In this document: one piece after another, positions 43,666-54,000 of the stretch
How the letters are laid out: each line of letters opens with the position of its first letter
Numbering within the stretch: the stretch's first letter is position 1
Source of the DNA: Thermoanaerobaculia bacterium
Lineage (GTDB): Bacteria; Acidobacteriota; Thermoanaerobaculia; Multivoradales; J023
Assembly: GCA_030431255.1 (NCBI GenBank)
Contig: JAUIJL010000033.1
Span: 23,343-87,342 of the forward strand
Length of the DNA: 64,000 nucleotides
Direction of reading: 5' to 3'
Notes under the pieces: model-generated
The model's database searches: none
Seen by the model: only the letters and a program-made list of their open reading frames with translations
Told to the model about the DNA's origin: nothing
Made by a program: the position numbers and the translations under genes

Positions 43666-46529
43666 ATCCCAAAGCTTTCGACGCCTCCGACTCCGAGCGC
43701 CTTCGTCTCGATCGGATCATCCTGCAAGCCGCCGCTTTGAAAACATCCGAGAGAACGCGCTTCTTCAGGCAGCTCGGAGACGAGGATCCAAAGCTGTTGG
43801 ATCGAGCTCGGGAGGTGCTACGAGCCGCCGAGCACATCTCCGACTCTTTTTTGGAAACCTTCCCCGCGACGGTCGGGGTGTCGATTCAGGATTCCGCCCC
43901 GGAATCCACGGAACGCTACCGCATCGGCGCACCCCTGGGCGCGGGCGGCATGGCCACGGTCTATGAGGCCCATGATCTCCAGCTGGATCGGCCCGTGGCG
44001 CTCAAGGTGCTCCATTCCGGCCCGGCGGACGGATCGGTCGAGGCCGCGGTGACTCCATCCAGCACCGACGAGACCCTCATGGGCTCCCGCTCGGTGCAGC
44101 TCAGCCTGCGAGAGGCCAGAGCCCAGGCGCGGGTGCGTCACGCCCATGTGCTCGAGGTCTATGAAACCGGCGAGCTTCAGGGACGCCCGTTCATCGCCAT
44201 GCGCTACGTGCCCGAGACCTCCCTGGGTGGAAGGTCGCTGGGGGACATTCCCGATCTGACCCTGGAGCAGCAGGTGGCGTTGTGGATCCAAGTCTGCGAC
44301 GGCCTCGACGCCGCCCATCGCCTCGGCTTGGTGCACCGAGACGTGAAGCTGTCCAACATCTTGGTGGAAGCATCGGACACCGGCGAGCTGCACGCCTGGA
44401 TCGCCGACTTCGGCATTGCCTCCGGCATCGGCTCACCGACGCCGGCTTCCGAGACGAAGACCGCTCCCGACGACGACCGGCCTCCCGAGCCCATCGGGGT
44501 CGTCACCTCACCGTGGGTCGGCACCGCCGCCTATTTGGCCCCCGAGCGTCTGGGCGGACCGCAAGGGGTCGTGGATCGCCGGGTCGATGTGTTCAGCCTC
44601 GGCGTGGTGATGTATCGGTTGCTCACCGGAAGGATGCCTTTCGACGGGAAAGCTCCCATGGAGATTCTGCACAGGATTCAACACGACGAGCCGATCGAGC
44701 CCCGTCATTGGACGCCGACCCTGCCCAGGGATCTTCAGGCGGTGGTGCTGAAGTGTTTGGCCAAAGACCCGGACGAGCGTTATCAAACGGCCGCCGCCCT
44801 GGGCGCCGACCTTCGACGTTTTCTGAAGGGTGAGGTGGTCGAGGCCCACGCCGCGGGCACGGCCTATCGCTTCACCAAGCTGGTATTGCGTCACCGTTCC
44901 CTATTCACGCTCGGCGCGATCGCCGGCGTCATGCTGGTGGCGGCCCTAGCGGTGGCCGCCGTGCTCGGGTTACAAGCGATCGACGCCAACGCCGACGCCA
45001 ATATTCGCCGGGATCAGGCCGAGAAGCTGGTCAGCTTCATGGTGATCGATTTGCGCGAAAAATTAGACGCCCTCGGACGCCTGGACCTGCTCGACGATGT
45101 GGGCCGACAAGCCCTCGACTATTTCGCCGCCGTGCCCGAAGAGCGGCTCAGCGACGAGGAGCTCGCCCGCCGGGCGACAGCCCTGCATCAAATCGGCGAG
45201 GTGCGCTTTCATCGCGGCGATCTCACAACGGCCCGAGAAGCCTTCGAAGAATCCCTCGCCCTGGCCAAGATCGCCGTGCAAAAACATCCCACTAACGGCG
45301 ATCGGCTCTTCGACCTGGGTCAAAGTGAGTTTTGGGTCGGGCATACCGCCTGGAAACAAGCCAACCTCGCCCAAGCCTCGGAGCATTTCGAGACCTATTT
45401 GGACATCTCCCAACGCTTGGTCGAGATGGATCCGAGCCGAAACCCATGGTGGTTGGAGCTGGCCTACGCCCACTCCAATTTAGGCACGGTGCGCCGGGAT
45501 CAGGGGAATGCGTCACTAGCTTTATTTCATTATGAAAAGAGCCTCGACATTCGACGACGCCTCGCCGAAGCCGAGCCGAAAAACTTCACCTATCGCCGCC
45601 GCTTGGGCCTGGCCCACAACCAGATCGGGGTGATTCTCGAGGCTTCGGGCCGTGCCGAGGAAGCGCTCACCCACTTCAAGGACCATCTCAAATACAGTCG
45701 AGAGCTGGTCACCGCACGGCCCGAGCACGCCCACTTCCTCGACGACTTGGCCGTGGCTCACAACTATCTCGGCTCCTTGAGGCTCCGGTCGGGCTCCGTG
45801 ACGGAAGCCCGGTCCGACTTTCAGGCCGCCGTCGACATCTATCGGCGCCTGGTAACGAACGATCCGGAAAATACCCATTGGACCTACCGGCTGGCCATCA
45901 ACCTCGGACAGCTGGGGCTCGCGCGCTTGGAATTGCGGCAGTCCACCGAATCCCCTCGGCGAGACGAGCTCGCCATGCAGCATTTTCAACAACAGCAACA
46001 TCTGCTGACCCATTTGGTGACCTTGGCCGAGGCTCCTAGAGCTTGGCGATTTCAATTGGCGATGGCTCATCATCTGCCCGCCATCGCCCTGCTGCGCCGA
46101 GACGATTCCACCCGCGCGCGATCCCACCTGGAAACGAGCCTCGAGCTGCTCGCCGGGCTGAGCGAGGAAGATCCCGAGGACGCGGAAGTCCAGCAGGGGC
46201 TGGCACTCACCCACCTTCTGCTCGGCGATGTCCATCAGTCTGCGGGCAACCCCGAGGACGCGAAACATCATTGGCGTCGGACCCGAGCCCTCCTGGCCGA
46301 GCCGGTTCAGCGCAGCCCGGTTCAGCGCAGCCCGGTTCAGCGCAGCCCGGCCAGCCGCAGCCGAGATCATCGGGTGCTGGCCCCCTGGGCGGCGGCCATG
46401 ACACGGCTGGGCATGGGCCGGCAAGCGAGCGATGCCGTCAGCCGGCTGAGAGAGGTGGGCATTTGCGCCCCTTATTTTCACGACCTATGCCGTCCCCCCG
46501 GGGAATCGAGCCGTTTTTCCAACCCATGA
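43662..46529 (+). CDS. Transmembrane Ser/Thr protein kinase with TPR sensor region, probable ATA start
   Basis: About 955 residues if initiated at ATA 43662, which has AAGGAG seven bases upstream; the only conventional start, TTG 43737, has no ribosome site and would delete 25 residues of normal coding character. Kinase domain about 88-385: glycine loop LGAGGMATVY, VALKVL Lys, HRDVKLSN catalytic loop, DFG, and WVGTAAYLAPE. One transmembrane helix follows near residue 420 (LGAIAGVMLVAALAVAAVLGL), then a periplasmic region of about ten TPR units. The C-terminus has a five-residue tandem repeat. Pairs with the ECF sigma factor just upstream. Confidence 0.9.
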   Translation: MDPKAFDASDSERLRLDRIILQAAALKTSERTRFFRQLGDEDPKLLDRAREVLRAAEHISDSFLETFPATVGVSIQDSAPESTERYRIGAPLGAGGMATVYEAHDLQLDRPVALKVLHSGPADGSVEAAVTPSSTDETLMGSRSVQLSLREARAQARVRHAHVLEVYETGELQGRPFIAMRYVPETSLGGRSLGDIPDLTLEQQVALWIQVCDGLDAAHRLGLVHRDVKLSNILVEASDTGELHAWIADFGIASGIGSPTPASETKTAPDDDRPPEPIGVVTSPWVGTAAYLAPERLGGPQGVVDRRVDVFSLGVVMYRLLTGRMPFDGKAPMEILHRIQHDEPIEPRHWTPTLPRDLQAVVLKCLAKDPDERYQTAAALGADLRRFLKGEVVEAHAAGTAYRFTKLVLRHRSLFTLGAIAGVMLVAALAVAAVLGLQAIDANADANIRRDQAEKLVSFMVIDLREKLDALGRLDLLDDVGRQALDYFAAVPEERLSDEELARRATALHQIGEVRFHRGDLTTAREAFEESLALAKIAVQKHPTNGDRLFDLGQSEFWVGHTAWKQANLAQASEHFETYLDISQRLVEMDPSRNPWWLELAYAHSNLGTVRRDQGNASLALFHYEKSLDIRRRLAEAEPKNFTYRRRLGLAHNQIGVILEASGRAEEALTHFKDHLKYSRELVTARPEHAHFLDDLAVAHNYLGSLRLRSGSVTEARSDFQAAVDIYRRLVTNDPENTHWTYRLAINLGQLGLARLELRQSTESPRRDELAMQHFQQQQHLLTHLVTLAEAPRAWRFQLAMAHHLPAIALLRRDDSTRARSHLETSLELLAGLSEEDPEDAEVQQGLALTHLLLGDVHQSAGNPEDAKHHWRRTRALLAEPVQRSPVQRSPVQRSPASRSRDHRVLAPWAAAMTRLGMGRQASDAVSRLREVGICAPYFHDLCRPPGESSRFSNP
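46302..46351 (+). repeat. 15-bp tandem repeat near the kinase C-terminus
   Basis: CCGGTTCAGCGCAGC occurs three times back to back, with a partial fourth copy. It encodes PVQRS units between the last TPR and the C-terminal tail of the kinase. Confidence 0.85.
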
Positions 46530-46539
46530 GGAGATCGTC

Positions 46540-47118
46540 ATGAGCCGCTTAAACCTTAAGGAAAGTCATGCCATCGGAATTTCCTCGAGTACCCGAGAGG
46601 GACGTCGCGGCCTTCAATTCAACAACCCCGTGCTCCAAGAGCCCCGTCCCGACGGTCAAGGGGTCACAGCGTCGGAAAACGGCGATGTGACCCTCTACTT
46701 CGGCAACCCCGTCGGCAGTGGAGTGATGGATGTCGCTTTCGACGCCGATGGCGACGATTTGCAGTTTATGGGCTTCACCGCCGGCCCCCTCAAGCAAGAT
46801 CCCGGGGTTGCTTCTAGAGTTTGGCTCGTCAACGAAACCGGAAGCATCGCAAACACACCTTTCGAGGTGGTTGAGATCACTCGCAACCGAATCCAAATCC
46901 GAAGCACTTATCAGAGGAACGAGTCCTTTTCCTATGCGCTGCTCTACCAATCCGGGGGGGTCACCTATCTTTGCGACCCGGAGATCACCAACGACGGAGA
47001 CTCCTGGCCATGCCCTGACGGCCGACCCGAGCCTCGAGCCGGCTCCCGAAGCTCCAACAGCCTCTGGAGCAGGGTAGCTCTCGCCTTCCGTCGGTTGCTG
47101 GGCGGACGGCCACGATAA
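46540..47118 (+). CDS. Unrecognised beta-rich protein downstream of the kinase
   Basis: 192 residues, no signal peptide. The central 40-150 region looks like a beta-sandwich (GDVTLYFGNP, VMDVAFDADGDDLQFMGFTAG, RVWLVNETGSI, RIQIRSTYQRNESFSYALLYQ) and is followed by a basic C-terminal tail (SLWSRVALAFRRLLGGRPR). I do not recognise a family. It starts ten bases after the kinase stop and is probably in the same transcript, so it may be a kinase substrate or an effector of the sigma-kinase pair. The original start ATG 46540 has GAGGAG ten bases upstream. Confidence 0.6.
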   Translation: MSRLNLKESHAIGISSSTREGRRGLQFNNPVLQEPRPDGQGVTASENGDVTLYFGNPVGSGVMDVAFDADGDDLQFMGFTAGPLKQDPGVASRVWLVNETGSIANTPFEVVEITRNRIQIRSTYQRNESFSYALLYQSGGVTYLCDPEITNDGDSWPCPDGRPEPRAGSRSSNSLWSRVALAFRRLLGGRPR

Positions 47119-47291
47119 AAAAATCGACCGGTCTTGATCATGAATTTTTCCGCGTTGCGAGTGTCTGAGTGAGGAGCCCACCCGGGCTCACCACGGATCT
47201 AACGGGCGCGCAATGGATGCGCCGGATTCATCACTCAAATCCTTCCCGGGATCACATTCCGTCCCGGGGAGACACGCAACGAGGAAAAATC

Positions 47292-47675
47292 ATGGAAATT
47301 TTGGGATTCGTCGTCAAACCCGAAGAGCTTGCTCCCCTTCCCCAACCGGCTCCTGAGACCTTCTTTCAGACCGTCAAAATCACCTACAGCAAGGCCGAGG
47401 GAGCCCCGGAATCGGTTTCCGTAGACACCGATCTCTTCAGCAAACCCCTGAGCCATGCAGAGGCTTGCCTCAAGAGCTGGACCCTTCGATTCGACAACGA
47501 GGATCACAAATTCCATCTCGGCGAATGCCTGGTCGAACGGGTCGAGCTGGTTGAGGACAACAAAAAAGTCCGTGTGACCGGCAAGCTGGGGATCCGAGAC
47601 GACTCGGGCGATTGGGACGACAGCTACAGCGGCGAGATGGAAATTCTGGTGATCGGCATCTCCTCCGGTACCTGA
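47292..47675 (+). CDS. Unrecognised small beta-rich protein
   Basis: 127 residues from ATG 47292, chosen because GAGGAAAAA precedes it; the open frame extends upstream without coding character. Predominantly beta strands (ETFFQTVKITYSKAEG, SWTLRFDNEDHKFHL, VERVELVEDNKKVRVTGKLGIRD, SGEMEILVIGI) with an early Pro-rich turn. No signal peptide and no family recognised. It lies between the kinase-linked genes and the RHS toxin, with a dispersed repeat copy directly after its stop. Confidence 0.6.
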   Translation: MEILGFVVKPEELAPLPQPAPETFFQTVKITYSKAEGAPESVSVDTDLFSKPLSHAEACLKSWTLRFDNEDHKFHLGECLVERVELVEDNKKVRVTGKLGIRDDSGDWDDSYSGEMEILVIGISSGT

Positions 47676-47691
47676 CCCACGAGCCTAGGTC

Positions 47692-47884
47692 GGTTCCGTC
47701 CAGTTTTGGCGTTTTCGAGGATCTGGAAGGCGCGGCGCGCCGAGCACGGCAGCGAAGCTTGTCTGAGCGATTCACTCGATGAATCGGCATAAGATCTTAC
47801 ACATCAGAAATTTACAACGGTAAATCAATGGTGGCGCGAGCTCGTAGCGACGCGCGCAGGGCGCCGCGCCGCCCCACCGAGTAA
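47692..47884 (+). repeat. Dispersed intergenic repeat, copy B
   Basis: About 193 bases starting 16 bases after the small gene stop. It is the inverted counterpart of 27970-28166: both run from a TCCAGTTTTGGCGTTTTCGA block, through the shared GCGAAGCTTGTCTGAGCGAT block, to a GGTGGCGCGAG/CCCACCGAG end, with scattered substitutions and small indels. This copy lies upstream of the RHS toxin gene rather than between convergent genes. It and the adjacent REP account for most of the 363-base gap 47676-48038. Confidence 0.85.
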
Positions 47885-47963
47885 GCATTTCTGGATGGAA
47901 CCCAGCTCGCACTTCTGCGGGCCAGCCCTCTGACCGATTGCTGAACATTTCATATCCGTTGCA

Positions 47964-47997
47964 AGGGCGGGGCTTGCCCCGGGCTCGTCCCCGCCCG
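47964..47997. repeat. REP-like palindrome upstream of the RHS gene
   Basis: GGGCGGGGCTTGCCCCGGGC followed by TCGTCCCCGCCC combines two overlapping inverted repeats and shares the GGGGCTTGCCCC core with 35594-35622. Confidence 0.55.
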
Positions 47998-48038
47998 TTT
48001 GCCTTTGAAAGACCTTAAAAAGGTTTTGGAGATAGCTC

Positions 48039-51000
48039 ATGCTCAACCCAAAGATAATGATTGCTGCCTCTTTGTGGATTCTCGCCGCCTGGACCGGCCC
48101 AATCACCCCTGCTTCCTGTGAGCCGGCCACAGTGCTCGGCAATATCGACGGCACCTTCAAAGTCGACCATCAGGGTGGAGCGGTCTACGACATTCCCATC
48201 GTTTTACCTCCGGGAACCGCCGGGGTCGCGCCGAAGCTCACCTTGACCTACAACAGCCATCAGGGAGCCTCGTTCGTCGGCACCGGCTGGGCCCTGACCG
48301 GCTTTCCCGCCGTGACCCGTTGCTCGATCCGACGATTGGCGCCGGACGGCACGCTCGACACCCATCCCGTGGCCTACGGCGACTCCGATCGCTTCTGTTT
48401 GGACGGCGCGCTGCTGGTGGCGGTGCGCGGGCAATACGGTGCACCAGGCACCATCTACCACACGGAATCCCAGTCCTGGAAACGCATCGAATCCTTGGGC
48501 GCCTGCGGCTCCGGCCCTTGCGAATTCAAGGTGACACTGAAAAACGGCTCCCACATGCGCTTCGGCAGCACCGACGACTCCAGAGTCGAAGCCGTATCCG
48601 CCGATCCACAGGCCCCCCTGCCCGCCGGCTCCGTACGCACATGGGCGGTGAGCGAAATTCGCGACCTGAATCACAATTACGTCGCCTACACCTACCTTGA
48701 AGACGATCAAAGCGGTGAGCATCTGCCCCATCGGGTGAAATACACGGGAAATCGCACGCCGGGAGCGGAACGCGCGCCGTTGCGGGTGGTGGAGCTGATC
48801 TTTGAGGACCGAGCGGCTTTTCACAATGTGGTCTATCAAGGCGGAGCGCGCATGACCCAAGGCGGTCGACGGCTCGCTCGATTGGAGTCGTGTTTAGCGG
48901 CAACACCTATCGACGGTTGCTCCCCCGGCTCCGGCGGACCTCCAACGCCCGGTTTTCAACGGGTCGGCACCTATCTTTTCGACTACGAAGCATCACCCAC
49001 CACCTTCCGGAGCCGTCTGAAAGAAATCACCCGCTTGGGCGCGGGGCACCAAGAAAAGCTGCCGCCCCTGCGATTCAGCTATCAAGCCCCGCCCGAAAAT
49101 GCTTTCGAAGATCCCGAGCCCTGGAGCGAGGAATTCACCTGGGCCAATGGCTGGAGCGAGCAGCAATGCCAACAACGCCGGGTCACCGACATCAACGGTG
49201 ACGGTCGCCTGGACATCATCGGCTTCGGCGCCCTCGGCACCTATTTCGCCTTATCCAACGTCGACGGCCTGAAGCCCACCGTGGCCCAGGACATCTACGG
49301 CTGCGACGACGGCTATTCGCAAGTCGAGCTCTATCCGAGGCATGTGGGGGACTTCAACGGCGACGGCAAGGTCGACATTCTCGGCATGGGGCAGTCGGCG
49401 CTTTGGGTCTCCACCTGGCAGGGCCGAGACTTCTCCGCCCCAACCTCCTGGAGCGTGGCACTGACCCACTCCCGGGGTTGGAACGATGAGGTCACGATCC
49501 GTTCCGTAGCGGACATCAACGGCGACGGCCGCAGCGATTTGATCGGATTCGGCGAAACCCGAGTCGCCTACATGGTCTCCGAGGGAGATCGCTTTTCCGA
49601 AGCCGACGGATTCTACGGCCACTTCACCACCGTCGACGGCTATCGCTCGGTGAAAGACTACCCGCGCGTCCTGGCCGATCTCAACGGTGACGGCCGGGCC
49701 GATATCGTGGGCTTCCGAGGCCGCGAGGTCCAGGTGGGCTTGTCCACAGGATTCGGATTCGAAGAGCCCCAAACCTGGAGCTCCGCGTTCTACGATGAGC
49801 CATGCCACGATCCCAGCTGGGTCCACGGCCGAAATCCCCGTTACGTCTCCGACGTCAACGGAGACGGCCTGGCGGATTTGATCGGCTTTTCCAATTGCCG
49901 GGTGATCGTTTCCTTTTCCACCGGACGCTCGTTCACCGCGCCCCGGGCCTGGAGCTCGGACTTCACCTACGACCGAGGCTGGGACGACAGCCGGGGCACC
50001 CTGCGCCTGCTCAGCGACATCAACGGCGACGGCTGGGCCGATATCGTGGCGTTCGGCCACTCCGCGGTGCGCTTCGGCGTTTCCACCGGCCGGGCGTTCG
50101 AAACAGATTTCTTCGCTCCCCTGGAAGATGTCTTCGGCGAAGGCTCGCCCCGCAGAAACCCACGTTATCCGGCGGATCTCTCGGGCAGCGGCATGCCCGC
50201 GATCGTGGGTTTCGGAGACACTCACCTTTGGGTGGCCACGGCCTCCGAGCTCAAGCCCGATCTGCTGACCACCGTCGAAAACGGCATCGGCGGACGCATC
50301 TCCCTGAGCCACGGCTCCATTTCCAGCTCCGGCGCCGGCGATTTCTATCAACCCGAGGCGCCGGGCGACGGCTACCCCTATCGCGAATTCAACGCCGCCC
50401 TACAAGTGGTCACCCAACAACGCAATCACGACGGACGGGGGAATACATACCGCTACGACTACCGCTACTCGGGGGCCCAGGCCGACGCCTTGGAGCGAGG
50501 TTTCCTGGGCTTTCGAAGCATGACCACCATCGATCGCCAGATGAACCCCGAAGCTGCCAATCCGGGCCTCGCCTCGGTGTCCCGATTCCACCAGCGCTTC
50601 CCCTTGCGCAACCTATTGGAGCGGCTCGAGATCAAGGTGCTTCAGGATGACCGCACCCTTTCTGTAGCCACCAATCACTACGGAAGCCGCGAAACCTCCC
50701 CGGGAGTCTTCGACGTCTTCAAAAGCCGAGAATCCGTCGCCCATTACAGCTTGAGCAGCTCCGGGTCCTACTCCACGGCCCGCCTCTTCACCTATGACGA
50801 CTTCGGCAACGTGGTGCTCAAAGAAGATCTGGGCAACGAAGCCGTGCCCGACGACGACCTCACCACCTGCGCCCGCTATGTGAACGATCCGGGCTCCTGG
50901 CGGCTCGGTTATCCCACCGAGACCACGTCCGCGGCCTCCTGTACGGTCGAAGCCGACGGCTGCCGATGCGAGCCGGCGCTCCTGCGGAGCCGGAAGACCT

Positions 51001-54000
51001 ACAGCGATGACGGCCGCATGCGCCTCATCGCGAGCGGCAGCTGGGTCGACACCTCGAATTCCTGGCTCGGCGAGGTCTTCGACTACGACACCGTCGGCAA
51101 TGTGATCTCCCAAAGCGACGCTTATTGGCTCGGCGACGAGGAGATTCGTTTCAATCCCCGCCGAGTGCAATTCGACGACATCTTCCAGACCTTCCCCGTC
51201 AAAGAAAGCAACGTCTACTTCAGCCAAGAGCTCCAATACGACCCGCGATTCGGCACGGTGGTCGAGTCCCGGGATGCCAACGGTGTGGTCATGGCACAGG
51301 TGCTCGACGGTTTCGGTCGTCCCCTCCAAGCCTCGGGGCCGGATCCCGACGGGAGTCTGGTCGCGCTGAAATCCTTCTCCTATGTGCTGACCGCCGACGA
51401 TCGCTACACCGAGATCCGCGACTTGGTGAGCTGGCAAGGCACCACCACCTGGCAGCGGGATCACATCGACGGACTCGGCCGGGTGGTTCGTCACGAAAGC
51501 CAAACCGACGATGCCTGTGTGCTGCGGGAGGACACGGTTTTTCTCTCCATGGACCAAGTGGAGAAAGCCTCGTTGCCATATTTCGCGGCCCTCACCGGCG
51601 GCTCCTGCCCCCAGCAAGCCTCCCCGCAATGGATCCACAAAACCTACGACTCCGCGGGTCGCCTCAAAGCATGGACACAGCCCGACGGCGTGCTCACGAC
51701 CCTGGCCTACGACATCGTCGCGCTCGACGGGCAAATGGTCGATTTCAAGTCCCAGACCCGGGCCGCCGGCACACCGGACGCCATGACGTCGTCGAGCTAT
51801 CTCAACGCCTTGGGCAGCCTCGTTCGCAAGGATTTTCCGAGCAGCTCACCGAATGATCTGTCCACGCGCGCCGCGGTAAAACCTTCCCGTTTGGACACAT
51901 CCGCCAAGGAGCCGTCGACCCGGCTGCGCTACGACCGCCTCCAGCGGGTGGTCCGAGCCGATTCCCCGGGTGGGATCTACTCGCAATTTGCATACGACAG
52001 CCTGGGCAGAACGGTGAGCGAGCGCTCCCTCAGCAGCGGCACCGACACGTTTCAATACAGCTTGAAGGGTTTTTTGACCCAACAACAAGACGCCTTGGGC
52101 CAGAAGGTGGCGCTCACCTTTGACGAGATCGGCCGCCCGGTCACCGAAACGGCGATCACTGTGGACGGCAACGTCAGCCAAACGCGATTCACCTTTGGTC
52201 ACACGAGCGACCCCGGCCAGGCATCCTCTGAAACCCCCTACGGCATCGGTCGCCTGATCCGAGTCGAAGAGCCCGGAAAAGGCCTCAGCCACCACTACCA
52301 ATACGACCCCTACGGAAACCGTGTCGGCAGCCGGCTCGAGGTGGACGGCCACAGCTATCAATTGTGGATGAGCTACGACCCCATGGCGAGACTCATCCTC
52401 CAGACCTATCCGGACGGTGCCCAACAACGGAATCGATACGACCTCACGGGACATCTTCAATCGGTCGCGCTCTGCCCCGACACGGAGGCCTGCGAGCAAG
52501 GGCTCTTCGAAGACTATGTGCGCTACGAAGCCTTCACCGCCCTGGGCAAGCCCCAAATCCTAGAGCTTCGAGGTGGACGGGCCGGGTATAGCCGTTTCGT
52601 CTACGACGACGTCGGTAGGGTCCTCTCCATGACCAGCCGCAGCGACGATCGCCCGTTGATCGACAAAAGCTTCACCTGGAATCCCCTCAGCCTGGTCACC
52701 CGGATCGACGACCACCTCGATCCCGAGAGCTCCCGTCGGTTCGAGCTCAACGGAGCCGGTTATCTCACAAAGGCCTGGATCGGCGACCGCGAGCTGAGCT
52801 ACGCCTACGACCCGGCCGGCAATCTCGAGCGCAAGGAGGACGTGGATTTTGAGTACCAGGGCATGAAGCCGGTGCGCGGATTCCGTGACCGTCGACAGGT
52901 CTATTCCGCCTCCTACGACGCCGCGGGCCGGATGACCCGAAAGCAAAGGGTCAACCCCGCGGGTCTCACCACGGATTGGACCTTCGAGCTCGACGCCTAC
53001 GGCAAATTGGTCGAGGTCAAGCGCCGGGAAGGCCTCGCGGATGACGCCGCAGGATCGCAAACCGTCGGGAGCTACCTCTACGATTACCAGGGACACCTGG
53101 TCCGCAAAGAAGACGCCCGCGGGCTCATCACCTACACCATCAGCGCGAGCTATGACGTGACCGTCCTGCCGCCCGATGCCCCGGCCGATCCGCGGCTCGG
53201 CACAGCCCTGGTGGAGCCGACGGTGATCGACACCAAATACGTCCAAGGGTCCGGCGGCGTGGTGGCATCGATCTCCAACGCCCGATCGGGCCTCGTCTCG
53301 CAGATCCCGAATCGGCTCCGGCACACCGTTTGGCTGCCGGCTTTCTGGAGCTTTCAAGGTTTGCGCGTGAGACTGCGCGGTCTGGCTGTCTCTCTGACCG
53401 CTTCTTTTGGCACCGTTGCCGCTAGACCGGCCACTTGGGTGTTGATCCCGGCTCTGCTGCTCGTCGCAGGCCTCTGGATCCGTCGTCGTCAAGGGCTCAC
53501 CCAATACGCCCGCCGTCGTCGCTTCACGAGACGAGCCACCTGGTGTCTGCTGGTCTGCCTGCTCACCTCGACCGTCCTACCGGGCCGGGTCCTGGCCGAG
53601 CTCCAGCCGGGTGCCAACGGGCGCGGCATCCCCGTGGCCGGTGAGATCCTCTTCTTCCACCACGACTTGGTGCAGAGCACCTCGGTGGTGACGGACGAAA
53701 ACGGCACGGAACGAACGCGCGTCGGCTATCTGCCCTACGGCGAGATCTTTGAGCAGGAAAGCCGAGGACCCGACGATTTCAGGGCCAAATTCGGCGGCCG
53801 TGAATGGAATCTGGATCTCGAGCTCTACGATTTCGGCAGCCGCTACTACGACCCCTTCACCGGTCGCTTCACCCAAGCGGATAGCCGTCGGGTCGGTGCC
53901 GAGGGCGGCGCCGCCGTGGCCATGAATCGTTTCGCCTACGCCGCCAACAATCCCGTCAGCTACGTGGACCCCACCGGTGAGTCGGCGTTGCTGGCTATCG

